This document shows, piece after piece, positions 8,925-16,855 of a stretch of 64,000 nt of DNA (position 1 is its first letter; the number at the start of each line of letters is the position of its first letter). Position numbers and translations under genes: made by a program. The stretch covers positions 62,001-126,000 of the forward strand of contig CAKSKU010000003.1 of assembly GCA_934465295.1 (NCBI GenBank). The letters are read 5' to 3'. This DNA comes from an uncultured Oscillospiraceae bacterium. Its GTDB lineage: Bacteria; Bacillota; Clostridia; Oscillospirales; Ruminococcaceae. The notes beneath the pieces were generated by a model. It did not search any database. It saw only the letters and a program-made list of their open reading frames with translations, and was not told the origin of the DNA.

Positions 8925-9335
8925 TTACTTCAGCATTGAGTGGACGCTGATTCGATTGAGCGCTCTCTGGAGCTTTAATTCGGCGATATCAAGCTCGTGC
9001 TTATCCTTAAGATGCTGGAGCTTATCCCTTGCTTCCGCTTCGGAGCGTTTCGCCCATTCGACATCGATCTCATCTGCCCATTCAACTGCGTTTGCAATGA
9101 TAGATACCTTGTTTCCGCCGACTTTGATTATTCCCGACGAAAGAGCTGCTATTTTAAATGTTCCGTCCTGATTTTTTATCTTGACGGGGCCCGATGGCAG
9201 GCTTGCTACAAGGCTCGTATGATTTGCGAGGATACCGATATCTCCCTCTGTCGTTCTGACGATGACCATTGAGGTCTCATCGTCATAGAACGTCTTTTCG
9301 GGAGTAATGATCGAGAGTCTGAACTCGGCAGCCAT
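8925..9335 (-). CDS. atpC: F1Fo ATP synthase subunit epsilon
   Basis: A 136-residue protein with an N-terminal beta-sandwich (FRLSIITPEKTFYDDE, TTEGDIGILANHTSLVASL) and a C-terminal helical hairpin (EARDKLQHLKDKHE). This is the epsilon subunit of the F1 central stalk, which couples rotor to catalytic head and can inhibit ATP hydrolysis. It is the last gene of the operon, 14 nt after atpD, with a GGAGGTGG ribosome site. Confidence 0.95.
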   Translation of the reverse strand: MAAEFRLSIITPEKTFYDDETSMVIVRTTEGDIGILANHTSLVASLPSGPVKIKNQDGTFKIAALSSGIIKVGGNKVSIIANAVEWADEIDVEWAKRSEAEARDKLQHLKDKHELDIAELKLQRALNRISVHSMLK

Positions 9336-9349
9336 TATTCCACCTCCGA

Positions 9350-10753
9350 TTATTCAGCGCTCATTGTTTTTGCTTTTTCCACTACCTCGTCTATTGTTCC
9401 TGCAAAGAGGAATGCAGACTCGGGGAGGTCGTCGTGAAGACCTTCGATGATCTCCTTGAAGCCCCTGATAGTTTCCTTGAGCGGTACATATTTACCTTGA
9501 TAGCCTGTGAACTGCTCCGCAACGGAGAACGGCTGTGAGAGGAAACGCTGTATCTTTCTTGCTCTTGAAACGGTGAGCTTATCTTCATCGGAAAGCTCGT
9601 CCATACCCATGATAGCGATGATATCCTGGAGTTCGGTATATCTCTGGAGGATATTCTGAACGGCTCTTGCTGTTTCGTAGTGCTCTTTTCCGACAATATC
9701 GGGCGAGAGGATCCTCGAAGTCGAGTCAAGAGGGTCAACTGCGGGGTAAATACCGAGCGATGCGATATCTCTTGAAAGAACCGTTGTAGCGTCAAGGTGG
9801 GCGAATGTTGTTGCAGGAGCAGGGTCGGTAAGGTCATCGGCAGGGACGTAAACTGCCTGAACCGATGTGATAGAACCCTTGCTCGTGGAAGTGATACGCT
9901 CCTGAAGAGCGCCCATTTCCGTTGCAAGTGTCGGCTGGTAACCAACGGCGGACGGCATACGTCCGAGAAGTGCGGAAACCTCCGAACCTGCCTGAGTGAA
10001 ACGGAAGATATTATCGATGAAGAGAAGAACGTCCTGTCCCTCAACGTCACGGAAATATTCAGCCATTGTAAGTCCAGAAAGACCTACTCTCATTCTTGCT
10101 CCGGGCGGTTCGTTCATCTGACCGTAAACGAGGACGGTCTTGTCGATAACTCCCGACTCGGTCATTTCATTATAAAGGTCGTTGCCCTCACGGGTACGTT
10201 CGCCAACGCCTGTGAATACGGAGATACCGCCGTGCTGATTTGCAACGTTGTTGATAAGCTCCTGGATAAGGACTGTCTTACCAACGCCTGCGCCTCCGAA
10301 AAGACCGATCTTACCGCCCTTGAGGTAAGGACAGATAAGGTCGATTACCTTGATGCCTGTTTCGAGTATCTCGTTAGCGGCAGCCTGCTCTTCGTATGAC
10401 GGAGCTTCTCTATGGATAGCCCATCTTTCCTCACATTCGGGAGCGGGCTTGTTGTCAACGGGTTCGCCGAGAATGTTGAAAATTCTTCCGAGCGTACCTC
10501 TGCCGACGGGAACGGTGATAGGACTGCCCGTATCAACTGCGTCAATGCCTCTTACAAGTCCGTCTGTGGAGGACATTGCGATGCATCGAACGACATCGTC
10601 GCCGATATGCTGTGCAACCTCGCAGACAAGCTTTTCACCGTTGTTGTCAATTTCTATTGCATTCAGAAGATTCGGCAGGTGATCCTTTTCAAATGCGATA
10701 TCGACTACCGCACCGATGATCTGGACTACCTTACCGATATTTTTCTGTGGCAT
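9350..10753 (-). CDS. atpD: F1Fo ATP synthase subunit beta
   Basis: The 467-residue catalytic subunit of F1. It has the Walker A motif GGAGVGKTVLIQELI, GVGERTREGNDL, the DELSEED-like MGMDELSDEDKL and the ALLGRMPSAVGYQPTLA segment. It synthesises ATP at the alpha-beta interface. I chose the ATG at 10753 (MPQKNIGKVVQIIG), preceded by AAGAGGTGATC. An upstream in-frame ATG would add 12 residues with no ribosome site. Length and motifs are typical and no defect is seen. Confidence 0.97.
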   Translation of the reverse strand: MPQKNIGKVVQIIGAVVDIAFEKDHLPNLLNAIEIDNNGEKLVCEVAQHIGDDVVRCIAMSSTDGLVRGIDAVDTGSPITVPVGRGTLGRIFNILGEPVDNKPAPECEERWAIHREAPSYEEQAAANEILETGIKVIDLICPYLKGGKIGLFGGAGVGKTVLIQELINNVANQHGGISVFTGVGERTREGNDLYNEMTESGVIDKTVLVYGQMNEPPGARMRVGLSGLTMAEYFRDVEGQDVLLFIDNIFRFTQAGSEVSALLGRMPSAVGYQPTLATEMGALQERITSTSKGSITSVQAVYVPADDLTDPAPATTFAHLDATTVLSRDIASLGIYPAVDPLDSTSRILSPDIVGKEHYETARAVQNILQRYTELQDIIAIMGMDELSDEDKLTVSRARKIQRFLSQPFSVAEQFTGYQGKYVPLKETIRGFKEIIEGLHDDLPESAFLFAGTIDEVVEKAKTMSAE

Positions 10754-10833
10754 TATTTGATCACCTCTTGTTTTAAATTGGGTGTGCAATGCATTGTGAC
10801 CGCCGCATTGCGTTCGGGCGTTTTATCGGAGCG

Positions 10834-11703
10834 TCATTCCTGAGCGGAAGCACCGCCGACGATCTCCGTGATCTCCTGAGTGATCGCAGACTGTCTTGCC
10901 CGGTTGTAGACGAGCGAGAGGCTGGAGATCATTTCTCCTGCGTTGTCGGAAGCGTTTTCCATTGCGCTTCTTCTTGCAGCCTGCTCTGCGGCAAAGCTTT
11001 CAATTATCGCAGAATATACAACGCCTGTGATATATTTGGGAACAATGGCGTTAAAAACAGCCTCGGCTGAGGGTTCATATATGGGAAGCTCGTGAACCTT
11101 CTTCTCCTGCTTCGGGATATCGAGCGGCAGGATAGGGCTGAACTTCGCCACCTGAGAGAGCGTTGAAACGAACTCGGTCGAAACAAGCTCCACAGATGTG
11201 ACCTCGCCTTTAAGATATGGCTCGACTATATCATCGGCAATGGCAGCTGCGCCGTTTATGCGCAGGTCCTGACCGACATTGATATAAGTCTGCACGACAT
11301 CATAGCCATGCTTTGTGAAAAATTCGGCTGATTTTTTGCCGACAGCAAGAACCTTGACCTTGCTGCCCTCGTCCGTAAGCTCCTTTATACGGGCTGCGGC
11401 GAGCTTCGTTATATTTGAGTTGAAGCCGCCCGCAAGACCTCGGTCGCCTGCGATAACGACAAGCATTACCGTGCCTGCGCCGTCCTGCTTACGGGTAAAG
11501 GGAGAAAAGAAGTTCTCATTTTCGGATTGGATCTCGCACATTGTTTCATGCAGCGACTTATAGAACGGGCGAGCCTTGTCAGCCTTTTCCTTGGCTTTGC
11601 GCAGCTTCGATGAAGAAACCACTTCCATAGCCTTTGTGATCTGCAAGGTGGACTCGACGCTCTTTATACGCCTTTTTATGCTTTTCATATTGCCCGAGGC
11701 CAT
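10834..11703 (-). CDS. atpG: F1Fo ATP synthase subunit gamma
   Basis: The 289-residue rotor-shaft subunit. It carries the typical N-terminal coiled coil (MKSIKRRIKSVESTLQITKAMEVV...KLRKAKEKA), the core motif DRGLAGGFNSN and the C-terminal helix (ASDNAGEMISSLSLVYNRARQSAITQEITEIVGGA). It rotates inside the alpha3beta3 head. It is translated from an ATG behind AAAGGATGG and lies between atpA and atpD as in most bacterial operons. Confidence 0.96.
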   Translation of the reverse strand: MASGNMKSIKRRIKSVESTLQITKAMEVVSSSKLRKAKEKADKARPFYKSLHETMCEIQSENENFFSPFTRKQDGAGTVMLVVIAGDRGLAGGFNSNITKLAAARIKELTDEGSKVKVLAVGKKSAEFFTKHGYDVVQTYINVGQDLRINGAAAIADDIVEPYLKGEVTSVELVSTEFVSTLSQVAKFSPILPLDIPKQEKKVHELPIYEPSAEAVFNAIVPKYITGVVYSAIIESFAAEQAARRSAMENASDNAGEMISSLSLVYNRARQSAITQEITEIVGGASAQE

Positions 11704-11742
11704 ACAAAATCCATCCTTTCTTTACCTGTTTCCGTCAGCGGT

Positions 11743-13260
11743 TCAAGCCTTTTCGGCGAGGAACTTCTTGACGAATTCGTTGAGCGCATCTTTGAGTTCG
11801 TCCTCTGCTTCGGAAGTAAGAACCTTCTGCGTTCTGATAGTTTCGGTAATGTCGGGGTGAGATTCTGCGATGAAATCGAACATTTCATTCTGGAATTCGA
11901 GAACGTCCGAAACGGCAATATCCTTTAAATAGTTATGCGTTACGGCATAGATGATAAGGACCTGATTTTCAACGGCGATAGGCGAGTTTCTGTCCTGCTT
12001 GAGAACTTCAACAACTCTTTCACCGAGAGCAAGACGCTCCTTTGTGTCCTTATCGAGGTCAGAACCGAACTGCGAGAACGACTGGAGTTCACGATACTGC
12101 GAGTATGTGAGCTTCAACGAACCCGAAACCTTTTTCATAGCCTTGATCTGAGCCGCACCGCCGACACGGGATACGGAGATACCGGGGTTTACGGCAGGAC
12201 GGATACCTGCGTTGAAAAGGTCTGTTTCAAGGAAGATCTGACCGTCAGTGATAGAAATAACGTTTGTAGGGATATAAGCCGAAACGTCGCCTGCCTGCGT
12301 TTCAATGATAGGGAGCGCAGTAAGCGAACCGCCGCCGTAGTTTTCATTAAGGCAGCAGGCACGTTCAAGCAGTCTTGAATGGAGATAGAATACATCTCCG
12401 GGGTAAGCTTCACGTCCCGGCGGGCGCTTAAGAAGCAGGGAAAGTGTACGGTAAGCAACAGCATGCTTCGACAGGTCATCATAAACGCAAAGTACGTCCT
12501 TGCCCTGATCAAGGAAGTATTCACCCATTGCACAGCCCGAATAAGGAGCTATATACTGCAACGGTGCAAGCTCGGAAGCTGTTGCGGAAACGACAATGGT
12601 ATAATCCATTGCGCCGTTCTTTTCGAGCGTTTCAACAACGTTTGCAACGGTGGAACGCTTCTGACCTATTGCAACATAGATACAGATAACGTCCTGACCC
12701 TTCTGATTGATGATAGTATCAAGGGCGATAGCGGTCTTACCCGTCTGTCTGTCGCCGATGATAAGTTCACGCTGACCTCTGCCGATAGGGATCATAGCGT
12801 CGATAGCCTTGATACCCGTCTGGAGAGGACGGCTTACTGATTTTCTTGTGATGATACCGAGGGCGGTCTTTTCGATAGGCATTGTCTTATCCGTGAGGAT
12901 AGCACCCTTGCCGTCGATAGGCTGACCGAGCGAGTTTACAACTCTTCCGAGGAGCTCCTCACCAACGGGAACTGACATGATGCGTCCCGTTCTCTTAACG
13001 GTATCGCCCTCCTTGATACCCGTGTCCGAACCGAGCATAACCGCTCCGACGAACTCCTGTTCAAGGTTGAGCGCCATGGCATAAACGCCGTTTTCAAACT
13101 CAAGGAGTTCGCCGGACATACATTTTTCAAGTCCGTGGATCCTTGCGATACCGTCGCCGACAGTGACAACGGTTCCGGTATCAGAAAGTTCGATCTTTGA
13201 ATTGTAATTCTTGATCTGTTCTTTGATTATACCGGTGATCTCATCCGGGCGTAAATCCAT
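11743..13260 (-). CDS. atpA: F1Fo ATP synthase subunit alpha
   Basis: The regulatory, non-catalytic nucleotide-binding subunit of F1, 505 residues from the chosen start. Motifs are the Walker A GDRQTGKTAIALD, the region GRGQRELIIGDRQ and the C-terminal PAVNPGISVSRVGGAAQ. Three closely spaced ATGs exist (13278, 13263 and 13260). Only the last, giving MDLRPDEITGIIKEQI, has a ribosome-like GGTG at useful distance and matches the family's usual N-terminus. The outer start would add six residues. Confidence 0.96.
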   Translation of the reverse strand: MDLRPDEITGIIKEQIKNYNSKIELSDTGTVVTVGDGIARIHGLEKCMSGELLEFENGVYAMALNLEQEFVGAVMLGSDTGIKEGDTVKRTGRIMSVPVGEELLGRVVNSLGQPIDGKGAILTDKTMPIEKTALGIITRKSVSRPLQTGIKAIDAMIPIGRGQRELIIGDRQTGKTAIALDTIINQKGQDVICIYVAIGQKRSTVANVVETLEKNGAMDYTIVVSATASELAPLQYIAPYSGCAMGEYFLDQGKDVLCVYDDLSKHAVAYRTLSLLLKRPPGREAYPGDVFYLHSRLLERACCLNENYGGGSLTALPIIETQAGDVSAYIPTNVISITDGQIFLETDLFNAGIRPAVNPGISVSRVGGAAQIKAMKKVSGSLKLTYSQYRELQSFSQFGSDLDKDTKERLALGERVVEVLKQDRNSPIAVENQVLIIYAVTHNYLKDIAVSDVLEFQNEMFDFIAESHPDITETIRTQKVLTSEAEDELKDALNEFVKKFLAEKA

Positions 13261-13319
13261 CATTACACCAACTTTCATAATATTTTTTGATCTAAAACGA
13301 GTAATGCGAGTTTAGATTT

Positions 13320-13862
13320 TTATGCGATCGTACCCTTTATCTGTTTCCGGAGCGTTTCAAGACGGGTCTTTACAGTACCGTCGAGGAGCGTTCCGTTGTA
13401 GCTGACCTTCATTCCGCCGATAAGGGAGCTGTCGGTCTTTTCTTCAAGAATTATCTTCTTGTTATAGACCTTGGAAAGCTTATCGATAAGCTTGTCCCTC
13501 TGCTTGTCCGAAAGAGGTCTGTCGGAAGTGACCGTGACTTCGGCAATTCCGCTCTTGTCGTACCATTTCTCCTTGTAGCTGTCCGCTATCTCGGGGAGAT
13601 GATCCGCACGGCTCTTTTCGGTCAAAACACAAAGGAAATTGAATATCTGGTCGGAAACTCTGCCCTTGAATATCTTTTCTGCGGCTTCAAGCCTTTCCGC
13701 TACGCTCAAAGTAGGGGATTTGAGGAGCTTTGAGACCTCGGGATTTTCCTTCCATATCTTTTTCAGAGCCATAAGCTCGTCAAAGGTTTCCTCTGCGCAG
13801 TTCTGCTCGGCGGCAAGTTCAAACAAAGCTTCGGAGTACACATTTCCAACCGAACCTGCCAT
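13320..13862 (-). CDS. atpH: F1Fo ATP synthase subunit delta
   Basis: A 180-residue peripheral-stalk protein. The N-terminal helical domain has GNVYSEALFELAAEQNCAEE and the C-terminal portion has DSSLIGGMKVSYNGTLLDGTVKTRL, the usual delta/OSCP signature. It links subunit b to the top of the F1 head. It sits 20 nt after atpF in the operon, with GGAAAGG as ribosome site. Confidence 0.95.
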   Translation of the reverse strand: MAGSVGNVYSEALFELAAEQNCAEETFDELMALKKIWKENPEVSKLLKSPTLSVAERLEAAEKIFKGRVSDQIFNFLCVLTEKSRADHLPEIADSYKEKWYDKSGIAEVTVTSDRPLSDKQRDKLIDKLSKVYNKKIILEEKTDSSLIGGMKVSYNGTLLDGTVKTRLETLRKQIKGTIA

Positions 13863-13882
13863 AAGAACCTGACCTTTCCCGA

Positions 13883-14383
13883 TTATTCTCCGATGCTGTC
13901 GATGAAGCTGTCAATAAGCTCATCGTGAGTCTTGGGGTCGATCTCCTTGGATACGACCTTTTCTGCGATAGAGATCGCAATATCGGAAATATCGTCCTTT
14001 ATCTGATTAACAGCGCGTTTCTTTTCCTTTTCAATGTCAGCGTTAGCCTTGACTGTGATCGAGCGAGCCTCGTCCTGAGCCTCGGAAAGGATCTCGTCAG
14101 AGCGTTTCTGAGCCTTTTTGGTGGCATTCTTGATGATCTCAGCCGATTCTTCCTTAGCACCTGCGAGCTTTTCGGTGTATTCAGCCTCAAGCTCTTCGGC
14201 GTTTTTCAGCTTCTGGTCGGCTTCTTCGTAAGTTTTTTCAACTTCCGTCTTTCTCGCTTCAAGAATAGCGTTCACCTTATCGAAAAGAAAATGCTTTACA
14301 ATAAGAAACAGGATCAAAAGGTTAGCCAGAGTGCCTACGATCGTCGTCAGATCAATTGAGAAAAATTCAAAATTAGTTGACAT
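13883..14383 (-). CDS. atpF: F1Fo ATP synthase subunit b
   Basis: A 166-residue peripheral stalk subunit. There is one N-terminal membrane span (about residues 12-33) followed by a long charged, Ala-rich coiled coil (FLFDKVNAILEARKTEVEKTYEEA) to the end. It dimerises and holds F1 against the a subunit. A GGGAGGCAG site precedes the ATG. Only a single b-type gene is present. Confidence 0.95.
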   Translation of the reverse strand: MSTNFEFFSIDLTTIVGTLANLLILFLIVKHFLFDKVNAILEARKTEVEKTYEEADQKLKNAEELEAEYTEKLAGAKEESAEIIKNATKKAQKRSDEILSEAQDEARSITVKANADIEKEKKRAVNQIKDDISDIAISIAEKVVSKEIDPKTHDELIDSFIDSIGE

Positions 14384-14421
14384 AGGCTTATTCTGCCTCC
14401 CGTTCTAAATTCTTTTTTATA

Positions 14422-14700
14422 TTAGCCAAGGTATTTGAGGAACGGATTAGCGAACAGGAGCATGATAGCAACGAACAGGCCGTAGATACCTGTTGTTTCG
14501 GCAATGGCACAGCCAACGAACATTGTTGGTGTAACTTCGCCCTTGATCTCAGGCTGGCGGCCAATAGTTTCGATAGTCTTGCCGACTGCGTAGCCTTCAC
14601 CGATACCGGGTCCGATACCTGCGATCATTGCAAGTCCTGCGCCGACCGCCTGACCTGCGAGTACAATACTCTGAGCCTGCAATAAAGCTTCGTTTTCCAT
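14422..14700 (-). CDS. atpE: F1Fo ATP synthase subunit c, sodium-type with two carboxylates
   Basis: A 92-residue rotor-ring subunit with two membrane helices. The first helix has GIGPGIGEGYAVGK and the second VGCAIAETTGIYGL, with a polar RQPE loop between them. Glu68 followed by Thr69 is the ion-binding carboxylate plus hydroxyl typical of sodium-binding rings. Residue 35, which is Gln in classic sodium rings such as Ilyobacter, is Glu here, giving a Glu35/Glu68 pair 33 residues apart. This two-carboxylate arrangement is known from the Fusobacterium nucleatum sodium rotor. Sodium coupling is an inference from these residues. The sequence is four to ten residues longer than proton-type c subunits, mostly at the N-terminus. 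Confidence 0.95.
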   Translation of the reverse strand: MENEALLQAQSIVLAGQAVGAGLAMIAGIGPGIGEGYAVGKTIETIGRQPEIKGEVTPTMFVGCAIAETTGIYGLFVAIMLLFANPFLKYLG

Positions 14701-14802
14701 AGTTAAATAACCTCCAAAAAATTGATTTTGAATTTATACGGAACACTATTTTAAAATATAGGAGAGATCAAAACGATCCTTCCGCATTTTGGGTGTTCGG
14801 TA

Positions 14803-15531
14803 TTATTCGCGTCCCATCTGAATATAGATCATGGTGAGCATGATAAATACATAGGACTGGATCGTACCGGAGAAAAGGTCGAAATAGACCGATAAAACCG
14901 CAGGAATACCTATCTGGAAGATATTGAAGTAATAGGTTTCCGCATGGATACCGATAAGATTGTATACCGCTGCGCTTGCCGAACCGAGTGCCGCATACAG
15001 AACGATTGTGATTATCATGCCGCCTGCGATGTTGCCGAAAAGACGGAGCGCCATAGAAACAGGAGTTGCGACCTCGCTGATGATGTTGAGCGGGTTTATC
15101 ATCGATTTGAGATAAGTGCCTATTCCGTGGGCGGATATCTTATGATAGGTGATAAGCACGAACGTCACCGCTGCAAGTGTGCCTGTAACGCTGATGTCGG
15201 CTGTGATACTTCTGAAGCCGAGCATCGAGATGAGCGTTCCCAACAGGATATAGGAGAACAGCGCACCGATAAAGGGTGCATAGCCCATTAATTTTTCGCC
15301 CATATTTGCACGAACGAGATTGTTGCAGAAATTGACTATATATTCCGCTGCGCATTGCTTTTTGCCCGCAGGAACTTTCTGCATATTGTGCGTGAGAATA
15401 AGGCAAACTGCCAGAACGGCGAGGATAACGAGCCAGCCTGTAACGACCGATTCGGAAATGGCGAATTTGATATTTCCCTCTGCATCAAGCAGCTGTATCA
15501 TCCGTCTTGGTCCCTGCACGTCTATATTCAT
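14803..15531 (-). CDS. atpB: F1Fo ATP synthase subunit a
   Basis: A 242-residue membrane stator subunit with 5-6 hydrophobic segments. VSMALRLFGNIAGGMI contains the essential stator arginine facing the c ring, and the C-terminal FDLFSGTIQSYVFIMLTMIYI is the usual last helix pair. It forms the ion half-channels. The start ATG (15531) follows GGAAGGAGGGGAAAG and overlaps the end of the preceding small gene by 4 nt (ATGA). Confidence 0.95.
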   Translation of the reverse strand: MNIDVQGPRRMIQLLDAEGNIKFAISESVVTGWLVILAVLAVCLILTHNMQKVPAGKKQCAAEYIVNFCNNLVRANMGEKLMGYAPFIGALFSYILLGTLISMLGFRSITADISVTGTLAAVTFVLITYHKISAHGIGTYLKSMINPLNIISEVATPVSMALRLFGNIAGGMIITIVLYAALGSASAAVYNLIGIHAETYYFNIFQIGIPAVLSVYFDLFSGTIQSYVFIMLTMIYIQMGRE

Positions 15532-15932
15532 AGATCTTTCCCCTCCTTCCGTTTTTTCACTGCCGCATCAAGAGTGTAGCTCCATCGGGGATACATCATC
15601 GGGACAGCAGCCATAACAACGTTCGCATAGTCCGTAAGAACGCAGAAAGCGAAAAGGCAGCCCATCAGCGTAAATCTTCCGATATACGAAATGGTCATGA
15701 GCCTTTTTGCTGCTCCTGCCTGCCTTTCAACAGCGTGTTCGGAGGAAATTCCGAGTACCACGAAGTTGAGCAGCATAACGAACGTTCCGAGCAGCAGCCC
15801 CAACAGCATATCGAGCTTAAAGCCAAAGAACGGCAGCGTTATTAAGTATAGAATGCCGTCAAATATAAAAGTGCGGGGCAAAAGGAACGAAAGCTCCTTA
15901 TTTACCATAGAGCTAAGGCATTTTATCCTCAC
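15528..15932 (-). CDS. atpI: ATP synthase subunit I-like membrane protein
   Basis: A hydrophobic protein of 134 residues with about four spans (near FLLPRTFIFDGILYLITLPF, KLDMLLGLLLGTFVMLLNFVVLG, YIGRFTLMGCLFAFCVL and VVMAAVPMMY). Its place as first gene before atpB and its size match AtpI-type accessory proteins, which assist c-ring assembly or magnesium supply. Sequence similarity within this family is weak, so the call leans on context. I favour a GTG start at 15932 because GGAGGTG lies 8 nt upstream. An ATG at 15950 would add six residues that include that ribosome site. Confidence 0.75.
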   Translation of the reverse strand: MRIKCLSSMVNKELSFLLPRTFIFDGILYLITLPFFGFKLDMLLGLLLGTFVMLLNFVVLGISSEHAVERQAGAAKRLMTISYIGRFTLMGCLFAFCVLTDYANVVMAAVPMMYPRWSYTLDAAVKKRKEGKDL

Positions 15933-15964
15933 ACTTTTCACCTCCGACATAATAAACTTATAGT

Positions 15965-15993
15965 ATTATACCATAATTCACTCAAATTTGCAA
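15965..15993 (-). promoter_or_regulatory. Promoter of the ATP synthase operon
   Basis: On the minus strand TTGCAA (15988-15993), a 17-bp spacer and a perfect TATAAT (15965-15970) lie about 33 bp upstream of the first gene. No other clear promoter interrupts the nine-gene run. Confidence 0.7.
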
Positions 15994-16219
15994 CAAGTTT
16001 TTAATATATTTGCATAAAAAATATGGTTAAATAATCAAGCGGATTGTAGTGCAAAATGCAACAAAATTTGACTTTTCTCAATTTTACTTCAACAAAGCTG
16101 CAAAAAAGAGCCTCCCAAAAGTGCGGAAATAGGACAGCTCAATGCATATAATGCCCGATTTGTGTCAAAATAGACAAAACGGGGCTTAAAAAGTTTGGCG
16201 ATTTGGCTGTTTTTGACCC

Positions 16220-16249
16220 TTGACAAACAATGCTGCGGTACGGTATAAT
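16220..16249 (+). promoter_or_regulatory. Promoter of tRNA-Pro
   Basis: TTGACA (16220-16225) and TATAAT (16244-16249) with an 18-bp spacer end 14 bp before the mature tRNA. Confidence 0.7.
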
Positions 16250-16263
16250 AATAAGGCTGAATT

Positions 16264-16340
16264 CGGGGCGTAACTCAGTTTGGTAGAGTGCTTGGTTTGG
16301 GACCAAGATGCCGCAGGTTCGAGTCCTGTCGCCCCGACCA
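16264..16340 (+). tRNA. tRNA-Pro (anticodon TGG)
   Basis: Acceptor arms CGGGGCG and CGCCCCG pair perfectly, and the D and T arms (GGTTCGAGTCC) are standard. The anticodon stem CTTGG/CCAAG encloses TTTGGGA, giving TGG. The 3' CCA is encoded. Length is 77 nt. Confidence 0.97.
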
Positions 16341-16412
16341 TTCTTCTTTTTGTTGAGAAATTCGACAGAAAAACAGAGAATGTGAACAATTTGTAAATAA
16401 TAAAAAATCCTA

Positions 16413-16441
16413 TTGACAAATTGAACTTCCTGTGATAGAAT
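16413..16441 (+). promoter_or_regulatory. Promoter of tRNA-Thr and tRNA-Tyr
   Basis: TTGACA (16413-16418), a 17-bp spacer and TAGAAT (16436-16441) lie about 38 bp before tRNA-Thr. No promoter is obvious before tRNA-Tyr, so the two are probably co-transcribed. Confidence 0.62.
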
Positions 16442-16479
16442 GTAATAGTCGCTTGAAACGATAACAAAAATCAATTCAA

Positions 16480-16555
16480 GCTGGTGTAGCTCAGTTGGTA
16501 GAGCAGCTGATTTGTAATCAGCAGGTCGGGGGTTCGAGTCCGTCCACCAGCTCCA
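16480..16555 (+). tRNA. tRNA-Thr (anticodon TGT)
   Basis: Acceptor arms GCTGGTG and CACCAGC pair. The anticodon stem GCTGA/TCAGC encloses TTTGTAA, giving TGT. The T arm has GGTTCGAGTCC and the CCA end is encoded. Length is 76 nt. Confidence 0.97.
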
Positions 16556-16593
16556 TTTTCTAAACAGGTGAAAGCTTGTTTAGAAATTTTTTT

Positions 16594-16677
16594 GGAGGAG
16601 TTCCCGAGTGGCCAAAGGGGGCAGACTGTAAATCTGTTGCTTCGGCTTCGGTGGTTCGAATCCACCCTCCTCCACCA
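16594..16677 (+). tRNA. tRNA-Tyr (anticodon GTA)
   Basis: Acceptor arms GGAGGAG and CTCCTCC pair. The anticodon stem GCAGA/TCTGT encloses CTGTAAA, giving GTA. The long variable arm makes it a class II tRNA, as expected for bacterial tRNA-Tyr. CCA is encoded. Length is 84 nt. Confidence 0.97.
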
Positions 16678-16681
16678 CGTT

Positions 16682-16713
16682 AAACCTTGCAGCTGAGTCT
16701 GCAAGGTTTTTTT
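16682..16713 (+). terminator. Rho-independent terminator after the tRNAs
   Basis: The stem AACCTTGCA/TGCAAGGTT is followed by a run of seven T, directly downstream of tRNA-Tyr. Confidence 0.85.
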
Positions 16714-16855
16714 ATGCTATGGTATATTTGTGGATAATAAATATATTATATATAGTAGTGTTGAAAATATATAGGCAATAACAACTTTTTTTAAGGAAGC
16801 ATAAGGAAGTAAATTTGTCGGAGTGAATGACCGACATAACAAGGAAGGAATTTTT

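Noticed and set aside
16139..16474. Minus-strand frames running through the tRNA genes
   Set aside because: They contain antisense tRNA sequence and the well-known spurious peptide that tRNA antisense frames produce; not genes.
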